A stretch of 64,000 nt of DNA from Tabrizicola soli (GTDB lineage Bacteria > Pseudomonadota > Alphaproteobacteria > Rhodobacterales > Rhodobacteraceae), in assembly GCF_015999335.1 (NCBI RefSeq), contig NZ_JAEACP010000002.1, positions 186,001 through 250,000 on the forward strand. The letters are read 5' to 3'. The notes beneath the pieces were generated by a model, which did no database searches, was not told the origin of the DNA, and saw only the letters and a list, made by a program, of their open reading frames with translations. The translations under genes and the position numbers were made by a program. Shown one piece after another: positions 7,223-16,097 of this stretch (its first letter is position 1; the number at the start of each line of letters is the position of its first letter).

Positions 7223-7817
7223 GCCGATCCGGCCCGCGGCGACGGTGGTCCTGGTCCGCAACGCGCCCGGCGGCGCGCAGGTGCTGATGGGCCAGCGCGG
7301 CGCAGGCGCGGTGTTCATGCCGTCGAAATTCGTCTTTCCCGGCGGCAGGGTCGATCCCGAGGATCACGCCGCCCCCTGCCCCGGCTTCCTTGCCCCCGAT
7401 TGCACCCGGCGGCTGTCGCTGATGGCCGGGGCGACCGCGCCCGATGCCTTGGTCGCCGCCGCCCGGCGCGAACTGGTCGAGGAGACCGGCCTGACCATGG
7501 CCGCGCCCCTCGCGGGTGCGCTGCGCTTCGTCTTTCGCGCGATCACCCCGCCCGGCCGCCCGCGCCGCTTCGACGCGCGCTTCTTCCTCGCCGATGCCGG
7601 CTGCCTTGCGGGCGATGCCGAGGATTTCGCCAATGCCTCGGGCGAGCTCGCCTTCCTGCGCTGGCTCCCGCTGCCCGAGGCCCGCGCGCTGGACCTGCCC
7701 TTCGTCACCGAGGTCGTGCTGGCCGAGGTCGCGGCCCTAATGGCGGGCGGCGACCAGCCCGGCGTGCCGTTCTTCGACAATTCCGGCCCCACCCCCCAGT
7801 TCCGCCGCCTGGTCTGA
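7215..7817 (+). CDS. NUDIX hydrolase, NUDT7/NUDT19-like
   Basis: 200 residues. The Nudix box is interrupted: PSKFVFPGGRVDPED (about 37-51) is followed by an insertion of about 30 residues and then AARRELVEETGL (about 82-93), giving the REx2EE metal site. This split arrangement is typical of the NUDT19/NUDT7 branch, whose members often act on CoA derivatives. Likely role: hydrolysis of a nucleoside diphosphate-linked or CoA substrate; the true substrate is unknown. It overlaps DUF983 by 8 bases and its 3' end overlaps the convergent desaturase gene by 81 bases. Confidence 0.88.
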   Translation: MSEPIRPAATVVLVRNAPGGAQVLMGQRGAGAVFMPSKFVFPGGRVDPEDHAAPCPGFLAPDCTRRLSLMAGATAPDALVAAARRELVEETGLTMAAPLAGALRFVFRAITPPGRPRRFDARFFLADAGCLAGDAEDFANASGELAFLRWLPLPEARALDLPFVTEVVLAEVAALMAGGDQPGVPFFDNSGPTPQFRRLV

Positions 7818-8747
7818 CGCCTTCCTGACCGGCCAGACCGGATGCGGCACCGGGTCCTTGGCGTGGAACAGGTGCCGGCGGAAGATCTCCAGATAGTTGC
7901 GGTAGACATAGCCGTCGTTGCGCCGCAGGTAATGCTCGCGGTTGCCGAAGTAGAGCGCCGGCAGCCTGTACCAGGCGACGCCGGGGTGCATGTGATGCAC
8001 GACGTGGAAGTTGTTGTTCAGGAACAGCAGGGCCAGCGGCCCCCGGCTTTCGATGACGACCGTGCGCGCCCGCGCCGCCTCATGCGCGCGGTGTTCCAGA
8101 TAGGTGCGGATCTTCAGGAGGCTCCAGCCCAGGTAGGCCGAGAGGAGATAGGCCCAGACCGGCATCGCGGCGACGGCAAGCCAGCCCAGCACCAGCGCCA
8201 CGCCCGGCAGATGCAGCGCCCAGGCCAGCCGGACGCGCCGGTCGCCCCGCCGCATCAGGCGCAGGTCGCCCGCGACCATGGTCCAGATCCCGATCGCCGG
8301 TCCCACCAGCATCCGGCCGAACAGCGTGTTGTTGAACCGCAGCAGCGCCTTGACCGCGCCGGGAAGCCGGTCCCAGACCGCCGGGTCGGAATAATTCGAC
8401 TCCGGATCGTCATAGGGGTCGGTCAGCGCCGGGTCGAAATGGTGCTGGAGGTGGGTGTCCTTGAACCGCAGGTAGGGGACGAAGATGCAGAGTCCGGGAA
8501 AGACCAGCGCCTCGTTCAGGGTCTGGTTGCGGAACGGATGGCCGTGCAGGACCTCATGTGTCAGCGAGGAGAACTGCCCGATCGCCAGCGCGGCGGCGGC
8601 GATGGCAAGCACCGGCGAGGCGTCCCAGAGCGCGGTGGTCGCAAGCGCCCAGAGGGCATAGGTTGCGGCGAAGACGAGCAGCGTGGGCCATTCGATGGCG
8701 CGGGACGGGGTTTGCACTTGCGGGACCTGAACGGGGAACTGTCGCAT
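7737..8747 (-). CDS. Membrane fatty acid desaturase
   Basis: 336 residues with the three histidine boxes of the integral-membrane desaturase/hydroxylase family: HEVLHGH (64-70), HLQHH (99-103) and HVVHH (248-252), and membrane segments around 22-58, 80-95 and 175-210. These boxes bind the di-iron centre in the cytoplasmic face. The regiochemistry cannot be inferred. The start ATG at 8747 is preferred. The gene is divergent from an XRE regulator with a 79-base shared promoter region, suggesting local control. The last 22 or so residues (AELGGGAGIVEERHAGLVAARH) overlap the Nudix gene and may be a recent run-through extension. Confidence 0.9.
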   Translation of the reverse strand: MRQFPVQVPQVQTPSRAIEWPTLLVFAATYALWALATTALWDASPVLAIAAAALAIGQFSSLTHEVLHGHPFRNQTLNEALVFPGLCIFVPYLRFKDTHLQHHFDPALTDPYDDPESNYSDPAVWDRLPGAVKALLRFNNTLFGRMLVGPAIGIWTMVAGDLRLMRRGDRRVRLAWALHLPGVALVLGWLAVAAMPVWAYLLSAYLGWSLLKIRTYLEHRAHEAARARTVVIESRGPLALLFLNNNFHVVHHMHPGVAWYRLPALYFGNREHYLRRNDGYVYRNYLEIFRRHLFHAKDPVPHPVWPVRKASDQAAELGGGAGIVEERHAGLVAARH

Positions 8748-8786
8748 CAGGATAATGGTTGGACCCTCTGGTGGACATTCGGGATA

Positions 8787-8818
8787 TTGTAAACTGAACC
8801 CCGCAGTTGTTCTGTAAA
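8787..8818. promoter_or_regulatory. Repeats in the desaturase / XRE divergent promoter
   Basis: Inverted repeat AACTG (8792-8796) and CAGTT (8804-8808), spacer 7; and direct repeat TGTAAA at 8788-8793 and 8813-8818, 25 bases apart. The region is more AT-rich than its surroundings and lies in the only gap between two divergent genes, so it is a candidate operator for the XRE protein. AAGGA at 8818-8822 is the ribosome site of the regulator. Confidence 0.35.
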
Positions 8819-8826
8819 AAGGACAG

Positions 8827-9684
8827 ATGATGGAAAAAATCGACAAACGCGACCGCGCCCCCCTCTTCCGCGCCCGCCTGGCCGAGGCGATGGCCAGCCG
8901 GAAGCTCACCCAGGCGGAACTCGCGCGGCGCACGGGGGTGGACCGTTCCACCATTTCGGCGCTGTTGCAGGCGGGCACGCGCCTGCCCAATGCGCAGCTC
9001 GCGGCGGATTGCGCCCGGGCGCTGGGAATCAGCGCGGACTGGCTTCTGGGCCTCTCGGGCCGGCCGGAACCGATCGCCGACCTGCTCGCGGCCTCGCTGT
9101 CGCTGACCGAAGCGCCGCGCGCCCTGATCGACGAGCGGATCTTCGGCTGGCACCAGGAGGCGGCGGGCTACAAGATCCGCCACGTCCCGGCGACGCTGCC
9201 CGACATGCTGAAGACGCGGGCGGTGGTGGAATGGGAATACGAGCCGCAACTGGGCCGGACGGCGGAACAGGCGATCGGGGCCTTCGAGGACCGGCTGAAA
9301 TGGATGCGCGGGGCCGGATCGGATTACGAGATCGCCTTGCCGATGCACGAGCTGACCGCCTTCGCCACCGGCAGCGGCTATTACGAAGGGCTGGCGGCAG
9401 AGGTCCGGCGCGAACAGCTTCAGCACCTGATGCGGCTCTGCGAGCAGCTGTACCCCTCGCTGCGGCTGTGCCTGTTCGATGCGCGGAAGCTCTTTTCCGC
9501 CCCGGTGACGGTGTTCGGCCCGCTTCTGGCGGTGATCTACCTCGGCCGGCACTACCTGGCCTTCCGCGACAGCGCGCGGGTCGAGACGATCACCGGCCAT
9601 TTCGACCTTCTGGTGCGCGAGGCCGAGGTCGGCGCGCGCGACATGGCGGCGCATCTGGCCGCGCTGTGCGACAGGGTGCGCTAG
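8827..9684 (+). CDS. XRE-family transcriptional regulator
   Basis: 285 residues (283 if the second ATG at 8830, with better spacing to AAGGA, is used). An N-terminal helix-turn-helix lies at about 16-70 (RKLTQAELARRTGVDRSTISALLQ is the core, here given in part). The remaining 200 residues are a helical domain with no recognisable ligand motif, including KIRHVPATLPDMLKT and an EWEYEPQLG stretch, typical of a family of alphaproteobacterial regulators adjacent to desaturases. Probable role: control of the divergent desaturase and its own gene. The effector is unknown. Confidence 0.85.
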   Translation: MMEKIDKRDRAPLFRARLAEAMASRKLTQAELARRTGVDRSTISALLQAGTRLPNAQLAADCARALGISADWLLGLSGRPEPIADLLAASLSLTEAPRALIDERIFGWHQEAAGYKIRHVPATLPDMLKTRAVVEWEYEPQLGRTAEQAIGAFEDRLKWMRGAGSDYEIALPMHELTAFATGSGYYEGLAAEVRREQLQHLMRLCEQLYPSLRLCLFDARKLFSAPVTVFGPLLAVIYLGRHYLAFRDSARVETITGHFDLLVREAEVGARDMAAHLAALCDRVR

Positions 9685-10175
9685 AAGGGGCGGAAGGCGG
9701 CGGGGTTGTAGCCGTTGAAGTCGAAGACCGCGCGCGCGGCGGCCAGCCGGTCGGGCGGGATCGCCCCGCGGTCGAGGACAAGGCCGAACCGGCCCGAGGG
9801 CGTGCCGATGGCAAGGGTGCGGTAGCCCTCGTCGACCCAGAGGATCCACCAGTCCTCCTGCCCCGCCAGCGCCAGCCGGCCGGGACCGGCGGGGCGGGCC
9901 AGCGCATGGACCGGCCGGGCCTCGCCGTCGATGCAGAGCGTGCCGTCGATGGCAAGCCCCCCCTGGGCCGGGGTCATCCGCACCGCCCCCGAGGCGCAGC
10001 CGCCCGGCCGCCGGGCATGGGACGCGACCTGCCGCCACTCCCCCGCCGCGCGTTCCGGCGCGAAGGCGGCGGCGGACCAGACCGGCGTCGCGGGATCGCG
10101 GAACCCGGCGACCTTCTGCGGCGCCGGGGCGCAGGCGGCCAGCGCCACCAGCGCGGCGAGGATCAGTCGATGCAC
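9681..10175 (-). CDS. Lipocalin-like lipoprotein
   Basis: 164 residues. The start is GTG at 10175. A lipoprotein signal ends in LVALAAC (lipobox, Cys at about 15). The C-terminal half reads DWWILWVDEGYRTLAIGTP and GRFGLVLDR, the pattern of bacterial lipocalins (Blc), which have W..WVD..Y...G.P followed by a W.LSR-like strand; the N-terminal GxW motif is degenerate (ATPVWSAAAF). Probably an outer-membrane-anchored carrier of hydrophobic molecules. It overlaps the upstream lipoprotein gene by 13 bases (same operon) and the XRE gene by 4 bases tail to tail. Confidence 0.75.
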   Translation of the reverse strand: MHRLILAALVALAACAPAPQKVAGFRDPATPVWSAAAFAPERAAGEWRQVASHARRPGGCASGAVRMTPAQGGLAIDGTLCIDGEARPVHALARPAGPGRLALAGQEDWWILWVDEGYRTLAIGTPSGRFGLVLDRGAIPPDRLAAARAVFDFNGYNPAAFRPF

Positions 10176-10681
10176 AGCGTCACCCTCGCGCCATTGTCCT
10201 GCAGGATCTCGTTGCACCCCAAAAGCGGCCTGACCGGCGCGCAGGTGCCCGAGCGGGCCAGGCAGACCCCCTCGCACTGGCTCTCGCGGGTGCACTGCTT
10301 GCCGCCATCGCGCGTGTCGTAGACGCAGCTGTGAAGATCGCCCTTGCCGGCCCGCGTCCAGCGGCCCTTCTTCTTCTCGCAGGCCAGCTGCATCGCGGAT
10401 TTCGCGGGCAGCGCCACCTCGGCCGCAAGATCGGGCTGGGGCGCGGGCGTGGCGACCGGGGCGGGCGCGACCGGGGGCGCGGTCTGGACCTTGGCGGCCG
10501 GTTCGCCCACCGTGTCAGCCGCGGCGGGCGGGGCGTCCAGCGCCGTGACCTCGATCGCGTCGCCGGTGACGGCGTTCGGCGTCACGTCCTGCGGCGGCGT
10601 CTCCGCCTTGGGCGACAGCTGGCAGGCGGCGAGCAGGACCGTAAGGCCAAGCGCAAGGCAGAGGCGGGGCAGGTGCGGCAT
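10163..10681 (-). CDS. Cysteine-rich lipoprotein of unknown function
   Basis: 172 residues. The signal peptide ends in LTVLLAAC (lipobox Cys near residue 20). A low-complexity Pro/Ala/Val linker follows to about 100, then a Cys-rich C-terminal domain with CEKKKGRW, HSCVYDTRDGGKQCTRESQCEGVCLARSG and LGCNEILQ, giving eight or so cysteines that probably form disulfides in the periplasm. I do not recognise the family with certainty. It is first in a two-gene unit with the lipocalin-like gene. ATG at 10681 is the start. Confidence 0.8.
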   Translation of the reverse strand: MPHLPRLCLALGLTVLLAACQLSPKAETPPQDVTPNAVTGDAIEVTALDAPPAAADTVGEPAAKVQTAPPVAPAPVATPAPQPDLAAEVALPAKSAMQLACEKKKGRWTRAGKGDLHSCVYDTRDGGKQCTRESQCEGVCLARSGTCAPVRPLLGCNEILQDNGARVTLCID

Positions 10682-10737
10682 GGATCCCTCCGACAGGAGT
10701 TCAGGAGTGCCCTGAACCGCCCCGCGCCGCAAGGCCC

Positions 10738-11778
10738 TCAGTAGGGCGCGGGGAAGGCCCGGTGGGTTTCCGCGATCTCCTCCAGCACCTCGGGCGCAAG
10801 CGCAAGGTCGGCGGCGCCCAGGTTCGCGGCCAGTTGCGGCAGGCTGGTCGCACCCAGGATCGGGATGGTGCGGAAGGGCCGCGACAGGCAGAAGGCGATC
10901 GCCATCTGGCAGGGGTCGAGGCCATGGCGCGCGGCCACGCCGAGATAGGCCGCGACCGCCGGAAAGACCTGCGGCGTGACGCGGCCGCCAAGCTCGGGCG
11001 TGAAGCTGCGGCGCGAGCCTTCCGGGATCACGTCCCCGGCGTATTTGCCCGACAGAAGCCCGGCCGCCAGCGGCGAGAAGGCGAGCAGCGGCATGTCCTC
11101 GGCCAGGCTGAACTCGGCCCAGTCGGTGTCGAACTGGCGGCAGAGCAGGCTGTATTCGTTCTGCACGCTGGCCATGCGCGGCAGGCCCAGCACCTCGGCC
11201 AGATGCAGCCAGCGCCCCGCGCCCCAGACGCTTTCGTTCGACAGCCCGATGGCGCGGATCTTGCCCTCGTCCATCAGGGCCCGTGCGGTGGTCAGGACCT
11301 CGGTCATATGCGCGGTCTCGGCCGCCTTGTCGGTCGCGGTGGGGGCATAATCCCACATCTGGCGGAAGTGGTAGCTGCCCCGGTTCGGCCAGTGCAGCTG
11401 GTAAAGGTCGATGTAATCCGTCCCCAGCCGCTTCAGCGAGCCCTCGACCGCGGCACGGAAACTGGCGCCGCTGATCGGCTGGCCGGGGCGGACGGTCTGG
11501 CCCTTGCCGGTGATCTTGGTCGCCAGCACCAGCCGGTCGCGCCCGCCGCGCGCGGCCAGCCAGGCGCCGATGATCTCCTCGCTCCGGCCCAGCGTCTCGG
11601 GCCGGACGGGGTTGGTCGGATACATCTCGGCCGTGTCCCAGAAGGTCACGCCATGATCGACGGCCATGTCGGCCTGGGCATGGGCCTCGGATTCCGTATT
11701 CTGGCTGCCCCAGGTCATCGTGCCAAGGCAAAGCCGCGATACCGTCAGGCCGGATGTGCCAAGGGTCAGGGTCTGCAT
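10738..11778 (-). CDS. Aldo/keto reductase (Tas-like)
   Basis: 346 residues from ATG 11778. The AKR catalytic tetrad is visible: D and Y in FWDTAEMYP, K in LATKITGKG, and H in YQLHWPNRG. The C-terminal NADPH site includes IPILGATSLPQL. Overall it resembles E. coli Tas, an NADP(H)-dependent reductase. Substrate unknown, probably a small aldehyde or ketone. It stands alone on the minus strand. Confidence 0.9.
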   Translation of the reverse strand: MQTLTLGTSGLTVSRLCLGTMTWGSQNTESEAHAQADMAVDHGVTFWDTAEMYPTNPVRPETLGRSEEIIGAWLAARGGRDRLVLATKITGKGQTVRPGQPISGASFRAAVEGSLKRLGTDYIDLYQLHWPNRGSYHFRQMWDYAPTATDKAAETAHMTEVLTTARALMDEGKIRAIGLSNESVWGAGRWLHLAEVLGLPRMASVQNEYSLLCRQFDTDWAEFSLAEDMPLLAFSPLAAGLLSGKYAGDVIPEGSRRSFTPELGGRVTPQVFPAVAAYLGVAARHGLDPCQMAIAFCLSRPFRTIPILGATSLPQLAANLGAADLALAPEVLEEIAETHRAFPAPY

Positions 11779-11999
11779 GCTGCCTCCGTTCGCTTCGGGG
11801 CAAGTTAGGCCGGAACCGCGCCGGGGCAAAGGGCCGGATCGAGGACCTGCGCGCGAACATCATGGGATCGGTCGCATGAGTCTGCCGTCTGCCGCCCGGA
11901 GAAGGTCCCGGCTGATCCCCGCGCGAATTGCCGCAGGTCATGGAACTTTCGCCCAAAGCCTGTCTTGCTGTCCCATGGCATGACAGAAGGAGAACCGGC

Positions 12000-12752
12000 A
12001 TGGACATCACCTTTACCGGCAAGACCGCCCTCGTGACCGGCGCGGGCTCGGGGATCGGCGAGGCGATTGCCCTGGGCCTTGCCGCCAGCGGCGCGAATGT
12101 CGTGGTGCAGGACCTGAAATCCGAGGCCGCCGAACGCGTGACGGCCGCGATCGCCAAGGCGGGCGGAACCGCGATTCCGGCGGCGGGCGACGTCTCCGAC
12201 CCCGCGACGGTCGAGCGCCTGGTGGCCGAGGCCGCCGGCTGGCAGGGCGGCCTGCAGCTTCTGGTGAACAACGCCGGCATCGGCGGGGCGCAGGCGCCGA
12301 CCGGGGAATACCCGCTGGACGGCTGGCGGCGCGTGATCGACGTGAACCTGAACGCGGTCTTCTACGGCATGCGCTTCGCCATCCCCGAGATGCTGAAGGC
12401 CGGCGGCGGGGCCATCGTCAACATCGCCTCGATCCTGGGCTCGGTCGGGTTCGCCAATTCGGCGGCCTATGTGGCGGCGAAACATGCGGTGGTCGGGCTC
12501 ACGAAATCGGCGGCGCTGGAATATTCGGCGAAAGGCATCCGGGTGAACGCCATCGGCCCGGCCTTCATCGACACGCCGCTCCTCTCGGCCCTGCCCCCCG
12601 GCGCGAAGGAGGCGCTGGTCGCCGCCCATCCCATCGGCCGCCTCGGCCGCGCGGATGAGGTGGCGGACCTGACGCAATACCTGCTTTCGGACCGCGCCAG
12701 CTTCATCACCGGCTCCTGCCACCTGGTCGACGGCGCCTATTGCGCGCAGTAG
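12000..12752 (+). CDS. Short-chain dehydrogenase/reductase
   Basis: 250 residues of the classical SDR family: nucleotide-binding TGxxxGIG (TGAGSGIGEA, residues 14-23), NNAG (about 90-93), catalytic Ser in NIASILGSV, and YVAAK giving the Tyr-x3-Lys pair. The start ATG at 12000 has AAGGAG 8 bases upstream. The acidic residue after beta 2 (VVQDLKSE) points to NAD(H). The substrate is unclear. The gene is monocistronic, with a 221-base upstream region in which I see no other gene. Confidence 0.9.
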   Translation: MDITFTGKTALVTGAGSGIGEAIALGLAASGANVVVQDLKSEAAERVTAAIAKAGGTAIPAAGDVSDPATVERLVAEAAGWQGGLQLLVNNAGIGGAQAPTGEYPLDGWRRVIDVNLNAVFYGMRFAIPEMLKAGGGAIVNIASILGSVGFANSAAYVAAKHAVVGLTKSAALEYSAKGIRVNAIGPAFIDTPLLSALPPGAKEALVAAHPIGRLGRADEVADLTQYLLSDRASFITGSCHLVDGAYCAQ

Positions 12753-12821
12753 CACGACGGCTTGATTTTGCCCGACTCCCCTCCGGATGCTAGAGTGACC
12801 CAGACCTCCGGGGGGAAAGCC

Positions 12822-13391
12822 ATGCGCTGCCTAGCCGTTGCCGCCCTGATCGCCATCGGTCTTGCGCCCTGCGCCCAGGCCGCGACCGTCGCCTACCGGA
12901 TGGACGCCAGCGCCTCGACCGTGGCCTTCGAGACCGACTTCGGGCCCGACCTCATCACCGGCTCGATCCCGCTGGAGAAGGCGGACCTCCGGCTCGACTT
13001 CGACAACCTGGCGAACTGCACCGTCCAGGTGGCGCTGAACGTGACCGGGGCGCAGGCGAGCTTTCCCTTCGCCGCCCAGGCGCTGAAAGGGCCGAAGGTG
13101 CTGGCCGCGCGGGACCATCCCCGGATGACCTTCGAAAGCACCTCGGTCAGGCGCGCCGGCACGGCGGCGGATGTCACCGGCAAGCTCACCATCCGGGGCG
13201 TGACCAGGACCGTCACCCTGCGCGCCCGGATCTTCCGCCCGAACGGCAGCACGGCCGACGACCTCGAGCATCTCACCGTCAAGCTCTCGGGCCGCGTCAG
13301 GCGCTCGGACTTCGGCGCGACCGGCTGGTCCGACATGGTCGGGGACGAGGTGCGGATCCTGATCACCGCCCGCATCGACGCGGCCGGCTGA
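12822..13391 (+). CDS. YceI family periplasmic protein
   Basis: 189 residues with a Sec signal peptide (CLAVAALIAIGLAPCAQA, cut before ATVAYRMD) and a YceI beta-barrel: YRMDASASTVAFETDF at the start, DHPRMTFEST in the middle and GKLTIRGVTRTVTL, the family's GxLTixGvt.pv hallmark. YceI proteins bind long isoprenoid lipids and are often made with a cytochrome b561. That partner is the next gene, 1 base after this stop, so an operon is likely. It may take part in quinone or isoprenoid handling in the periplasm. Confidence 0.92.
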   Translation: MRCLAVAALIAIGLAPCAQAATVAYRMDASASTVAFETDFGPDLITGSIPLEKADLRLDFDNLANCTVQVALNVTGAQASFPFAAQALKGPKVLAARDHPRMTFESTSVRRAGTAADVTGKLTIRGVTRTVTLRARIFRPNGSTADDLEHLTVKLSGRVRRSDFGATGWSDMVGDEVRILITARIDAAG

Positions 13392-13392
13392 C

Positions 13393-13935
13393 ATGGGGCT
13401 GAAGAACGGCCCCGAGGAGTTCGGCCTTGTCACCCGCCTCCTCCACTGGACGATGATGCTCCTGATCCTCGGCCAGCTGGCGCTCGGCCTGCGCCTCGCG
13501 AACCTCGAGCCGGGACTGGCCAACCTCTGGCTTTACGGCTTGCACAAGACCCTGGGTTTCCTTGCCCTTGCCCTGATTCTCCTGCGGATCGCCTGGCACA
13601 TCGCCAGCCCCCCGCCCCTGCCGCTTGGTCCGCGCAACGCGCTGTTCTGGACCGCCCGCGCCGTGCACCGGGCGATCTACCTTCTGCTCGTCGCCCTCCC
13701 GCTGACCGGCTGGGCCGGCAGTTCCGCCACCGGCATCGACGTGATGATCGCCGACCGCTGGATCGTCCCGCCGCTGGTCGAGGCCTCCGAACAGGCCGAG
13801 ACCTTCTGGTTCGGGCTGCACGACATCCTGACCAAGCTCCTGATGGCGCTGATCGCGGTCCACATCCTCGGCGCGCTCAAGCGCCAGGCCGAAGGCGACG
13901 GCACCCTGACCCGGATGCTCAAAGGCCGGGTCTAA
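13393..13935 (+). CDS. Cytochrome b561-type membrane protein
   Basis: 180 residues, four membrane helices (about 12-35, 46-68, 90-112 and 140-162). Candidate haem ligands are H18 (LLHWTMM), H51 (GLHKTLGF) and the histidines in FGLHDILTK and AVHILGAL. This fits the bacterial cytochrome b561 family, which passes electrons between quinone and periplasmic acceptors such as superoxide. It is coupled to yceI (1-base gap). The stop codon lies inside a 34-base palindrome that probably terminates the operon. Confidence 0.9.
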   Translation: MGLKNGPEEFGLVTRLLHWTMMLLILGQLALGLRLANLEPGLANLWLYGLHKTLGFLALALILLRIAWHIASPPPLPLGPRNALFWTARAVHRAIYLLLVALPLTGWAGSSATGIDVMIADRWIVPPLVEASEQAETFWFGLHDILTKLLMALIAVHILGALKRQAEGDGTLTRMLKGRV

Positions 13936-13961
13936 AAATTTTCGCGAAAATTTTTAGACCC
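13928..13961. terminator. 34-base perfect palindrome at the end of the yceI - cyt b561 operon
   Basis: Positions 13928-13944 are the exact reverse complement of 13945-13961 with no loop base. The centre is TTTTCGCGAAAA flanked by longer A/T runs and GGGTCT/AGACCC outer arms. The TAA stop of the cytochrome gene is at 13933-13935, inside the left arm. U-runs are present within both arms, so it can act as a terminator from either side and separates this operon from metG. Confidence 0.75.
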
Positions 13962-14027
13962 TTCCCTGCGCTAGCCCTTTCGCGCCGCTTCGGCTAAGCA
14001 ATCGCCGGACTCATGCAAGGCGCAGAC

Positions 14028-15746
14028 ATGGCACGCATCCTCATCACCTCGGCCATTCCCTACATCAACGGGATCAAGCATCTGGGCAACCTCGTCGGCT
14101 CCCAGCTTCCCGCCGACCTCTTCGCCCGCTTCAACCGAGCGATGGGGCATGAGGTGATGTTCATCTGCGCAACGGATGAACACGGCACTCCCGCCGAGCT
14201 TGCCGCCGCCAAGGCCGGCAAGCCGGTCGAGGACTATTGCGCCGAGATGCACCAGGTGCAGTCGGAACTGGCGAAGGGCTTCCGCCTGTCCTTCGACCAT
14301 TTCGGCCGCTCCTCCAGCCAGCGCAACCACAAGCTCACCCAGCATTTCGCCGGGAAACTGGCCGAGAACGGCCTGATCGCGGAAGTTTCGGAGAAACAGG
14401 TCTTCTCCATCGACGACAACCGCTTCCTGCCCGACCGCTACATCACCGGCACCTGCCCGAACTGCGGCTATGAGGCTGCGCGCGGCGACCAGTGCGAGAA
14501 CTGCACCAAGCAGCTCGACCCGACCGACCTGATCGACCCGCGCTCCTCGATCTCCGGCTCCACCAACCTGGAGGTCCGCGAGACCAAGCACCTTTACCTC
14601 AAGCAGCGCGCGCTCCGCGACAAGCTGGAGGCCTGGATCGACAGCAAAACCGACTGGCCGATCCTGACCACCTCGATCGCGAAGAAATGGCTGAACGACG
14701 GCGACGGCTTGCAGGACCGCGGCATCACCCGCGACCTCTACTGGGGCATCCCGGTCAGGAAGGGCGACCAGCCCTGGCCGGGGATGGAAGGCAAGGTCTT
14801 CTACGTCTGGTTCGACGCCCCCATCGAATACATCGCCTGCACGGCCGAATGGGCCGACGCCAACGGCAAGACGGACGCCGACTGGGAACGCTGGTGGCGC
14901 ACCGACAAGGGCGCCGCGGACGTGACCTATTACCAGTTCATGGGCAAGGACAACGTCCCCTTCCACACCCTCTCCTTCCCCGCCACGATCCTGGGGTCCG
15001 GCGAGCCGTGGAAGCTCGTCGATTACCTCAAGTCCTTCAACTACCTCAACTATGACGGCGGCCAGTTCTCCACCTCGCAAGGGAGGGGCGTCTTCATGGA
15101 CCAGGCGCTCTCGATCCTGCCCGCCGATTACTGGCGCTGGTGGCTCCTGTCCCACGCGCCGGAAAGCGCGGACAGCGAGTTCACCTGGGAAAACTTCCAG
15201 GCCTCGGTGAACAAGGATCTCGCCGACGTCCTCGGCAACCTCGTCTCCCGCGTGACCAAGTTCGCGGTGTCCAAGTTCGGCAACCAGGTCCCGGCGGGCG
15301 GCGAGTTCGGCCCGCTCGAGACCGCGCTGATCGCCGACCTCGGCGCGCGGATCGCCGACTACACTGCCCACATGCAGGCGATGGAGGTCCGCAAGGCCGC
15401 CGCCGAGCTGCGGGCGATCTGGGTGATCGGCAACGAATACCTGCAATCCGCCGCGCCCTGGTCGGTGGTGAAGACCGACCCCGCGCAGGCGCAGGCCATC
15501 ATCCGCCTCGCGCTGAACCTGATCCGGGTCTATGCCGTGCTCTCGGCCCCCTTCATCCCCGACGCCTCGGAAGCGATGCTGAAGGCGATGGGAACGGCCG
15601 ACCGCAGCTGGCCGCATGACGTCCCGGCCGCGATGCGCGCGCTGCCCGCGGGCCACGAATTCAGCGTGCCCGAGAACCTGTTCCGCAAGATCACCGACGA
15701 GGAGCGCGCCGACTGGCAGGCCCGCTTCTCGGGCATCCGCAGCTGA
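14028..15746 (+). CDS. metG: Methionyl-tRNA synthetase
   Basis: 572 residues, class I synthetase without the C-terminal dimerisation domain. Signature HIGH-type motif is [10 protein letters not shown] (about 12-21); the KMSKS-type loop is FSTSQGRG (about 350); a zinc knuckle in the CP insertion is CPNCGY and CENC. Anticodon-binding helices follow, including the W in APWSVVK. The ATG at 14028 (AAGG 9 bases upstream) gives the usual [15 protein letters not shown] start. It charges tRNA-Met with methionine in the cytoplasm. A terminator follows the gene. Confidence 0.97.
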   Translation: MARILITSAIPYINGIKHLGNLVGSQLPADLFARFNRAMGHEVMFICATDEHGTPAELAAAKAGKPVEDYCAEMHQVQSELAKGFRLSFDHFGRSSSQRNHKLTQHFAGKLAENGLIAEVSEKQVFSIDDNRFLPDRYITGTCPNCGYEAARGDQCENCTKQLDPTDLIDPRSSISGSTNLEVRETKHLYLKQRALRDKLEAWIDSKTDWPILTTSIAKKWLNDGDGLQDRGITRDLYWGIPVRKGDQPWPGMEGKVFYVWFDAPIEYIACTAEWADANGKTDADWERWWRTDKGAADVTYYQFMGKDNVPFHTLSFPATILGSGEPWKLVDYLKSFNYLNYDGGQFSTSQGRGVFMDQALSILPADYWRWWLLSHAPESADSEFTWENFQASVNKDLADVLGNLVSRVTKFAVSKFGNQVPAGGEFGPLETALIADLGARIADYTAHMQAMEVRKAAAELRAIWVIGNEYLQSAAPWSVVKTDPAQAQAIIRLALNLIRVYAVLSAPFIPDASEAMLKAMGTADRSWPHDVPAAMRALPAGHEFSVPENLFRKITDEERADWQARFSGIRS

Positions 15747-15780
15747 CCCGGCGGAAAAGAATCTGTTTGCAGCCGCAGAA

Positions 15781-15804
15781 ACCGTCCGTCAGCGGCGGTT
15801 TTTT
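15781..15804 (+). terminator. Rho-independent terminator after metG
   Basis: A stem of ACCGTC against GGCGGT (one wobble pair, about 6 pairs) is followed by TTTTTT at 15799-15804, 35 bases after the metG stop. Confidence 0.7.
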
Positions 15805-15933
15805 GCGCGGAACGCCGCCGATCGGGAAATAATTCCGCCTCTCCGCGCAACTTGAGGAGGCAAGAGATCGTGAACGGTGCTATCTCTGACGGCGTCGGAA
15901 ACCCGAACCGCTGCCACGTCAGGAGAAACCGAT

Positions 15934-16089
15934 ATGTCGCAAGCTCTGCCCCGGCGCACGCGCGCCTATGGCACATATGCCGCCATCGCGCTGTTCATCG
16001 TCGTCTATCTGGGGGTGTTGGGTGTGGTTCTGGCCCCGCGTGAGACCATCGCGGTCCATTCGGGGGCCATCTTCATGGATGAGGAGTGA
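15934..16089 (+). CDS. Small single-pass membrane protein (51 aa)
   Basis: 51 residues: a basic N-terminus (SQALPRRTRAYGT), one membrane helix (about 15-36, YAAIALFIVVYLGVLGVVL) and an acidic tail ending in MDEE. AGGAG lies 8 bases before the ATG. It is too short for family assignment, but the segment from TYAAIALF to VLAP resembles that of a second small protein in this window (23611-23754): 12 of 22 aligned positions are identical. Function unknown. It converges on the FAD oxidoreductase gene with an 8-base gap. Confidence 0.7.
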   Translation: MSQALPRRTRAYGTYAAIALFIVVYLGVLGVVLAPRETIAVHSGAIFMDEE

Positions 16090-16097
16090 CGGCACGT

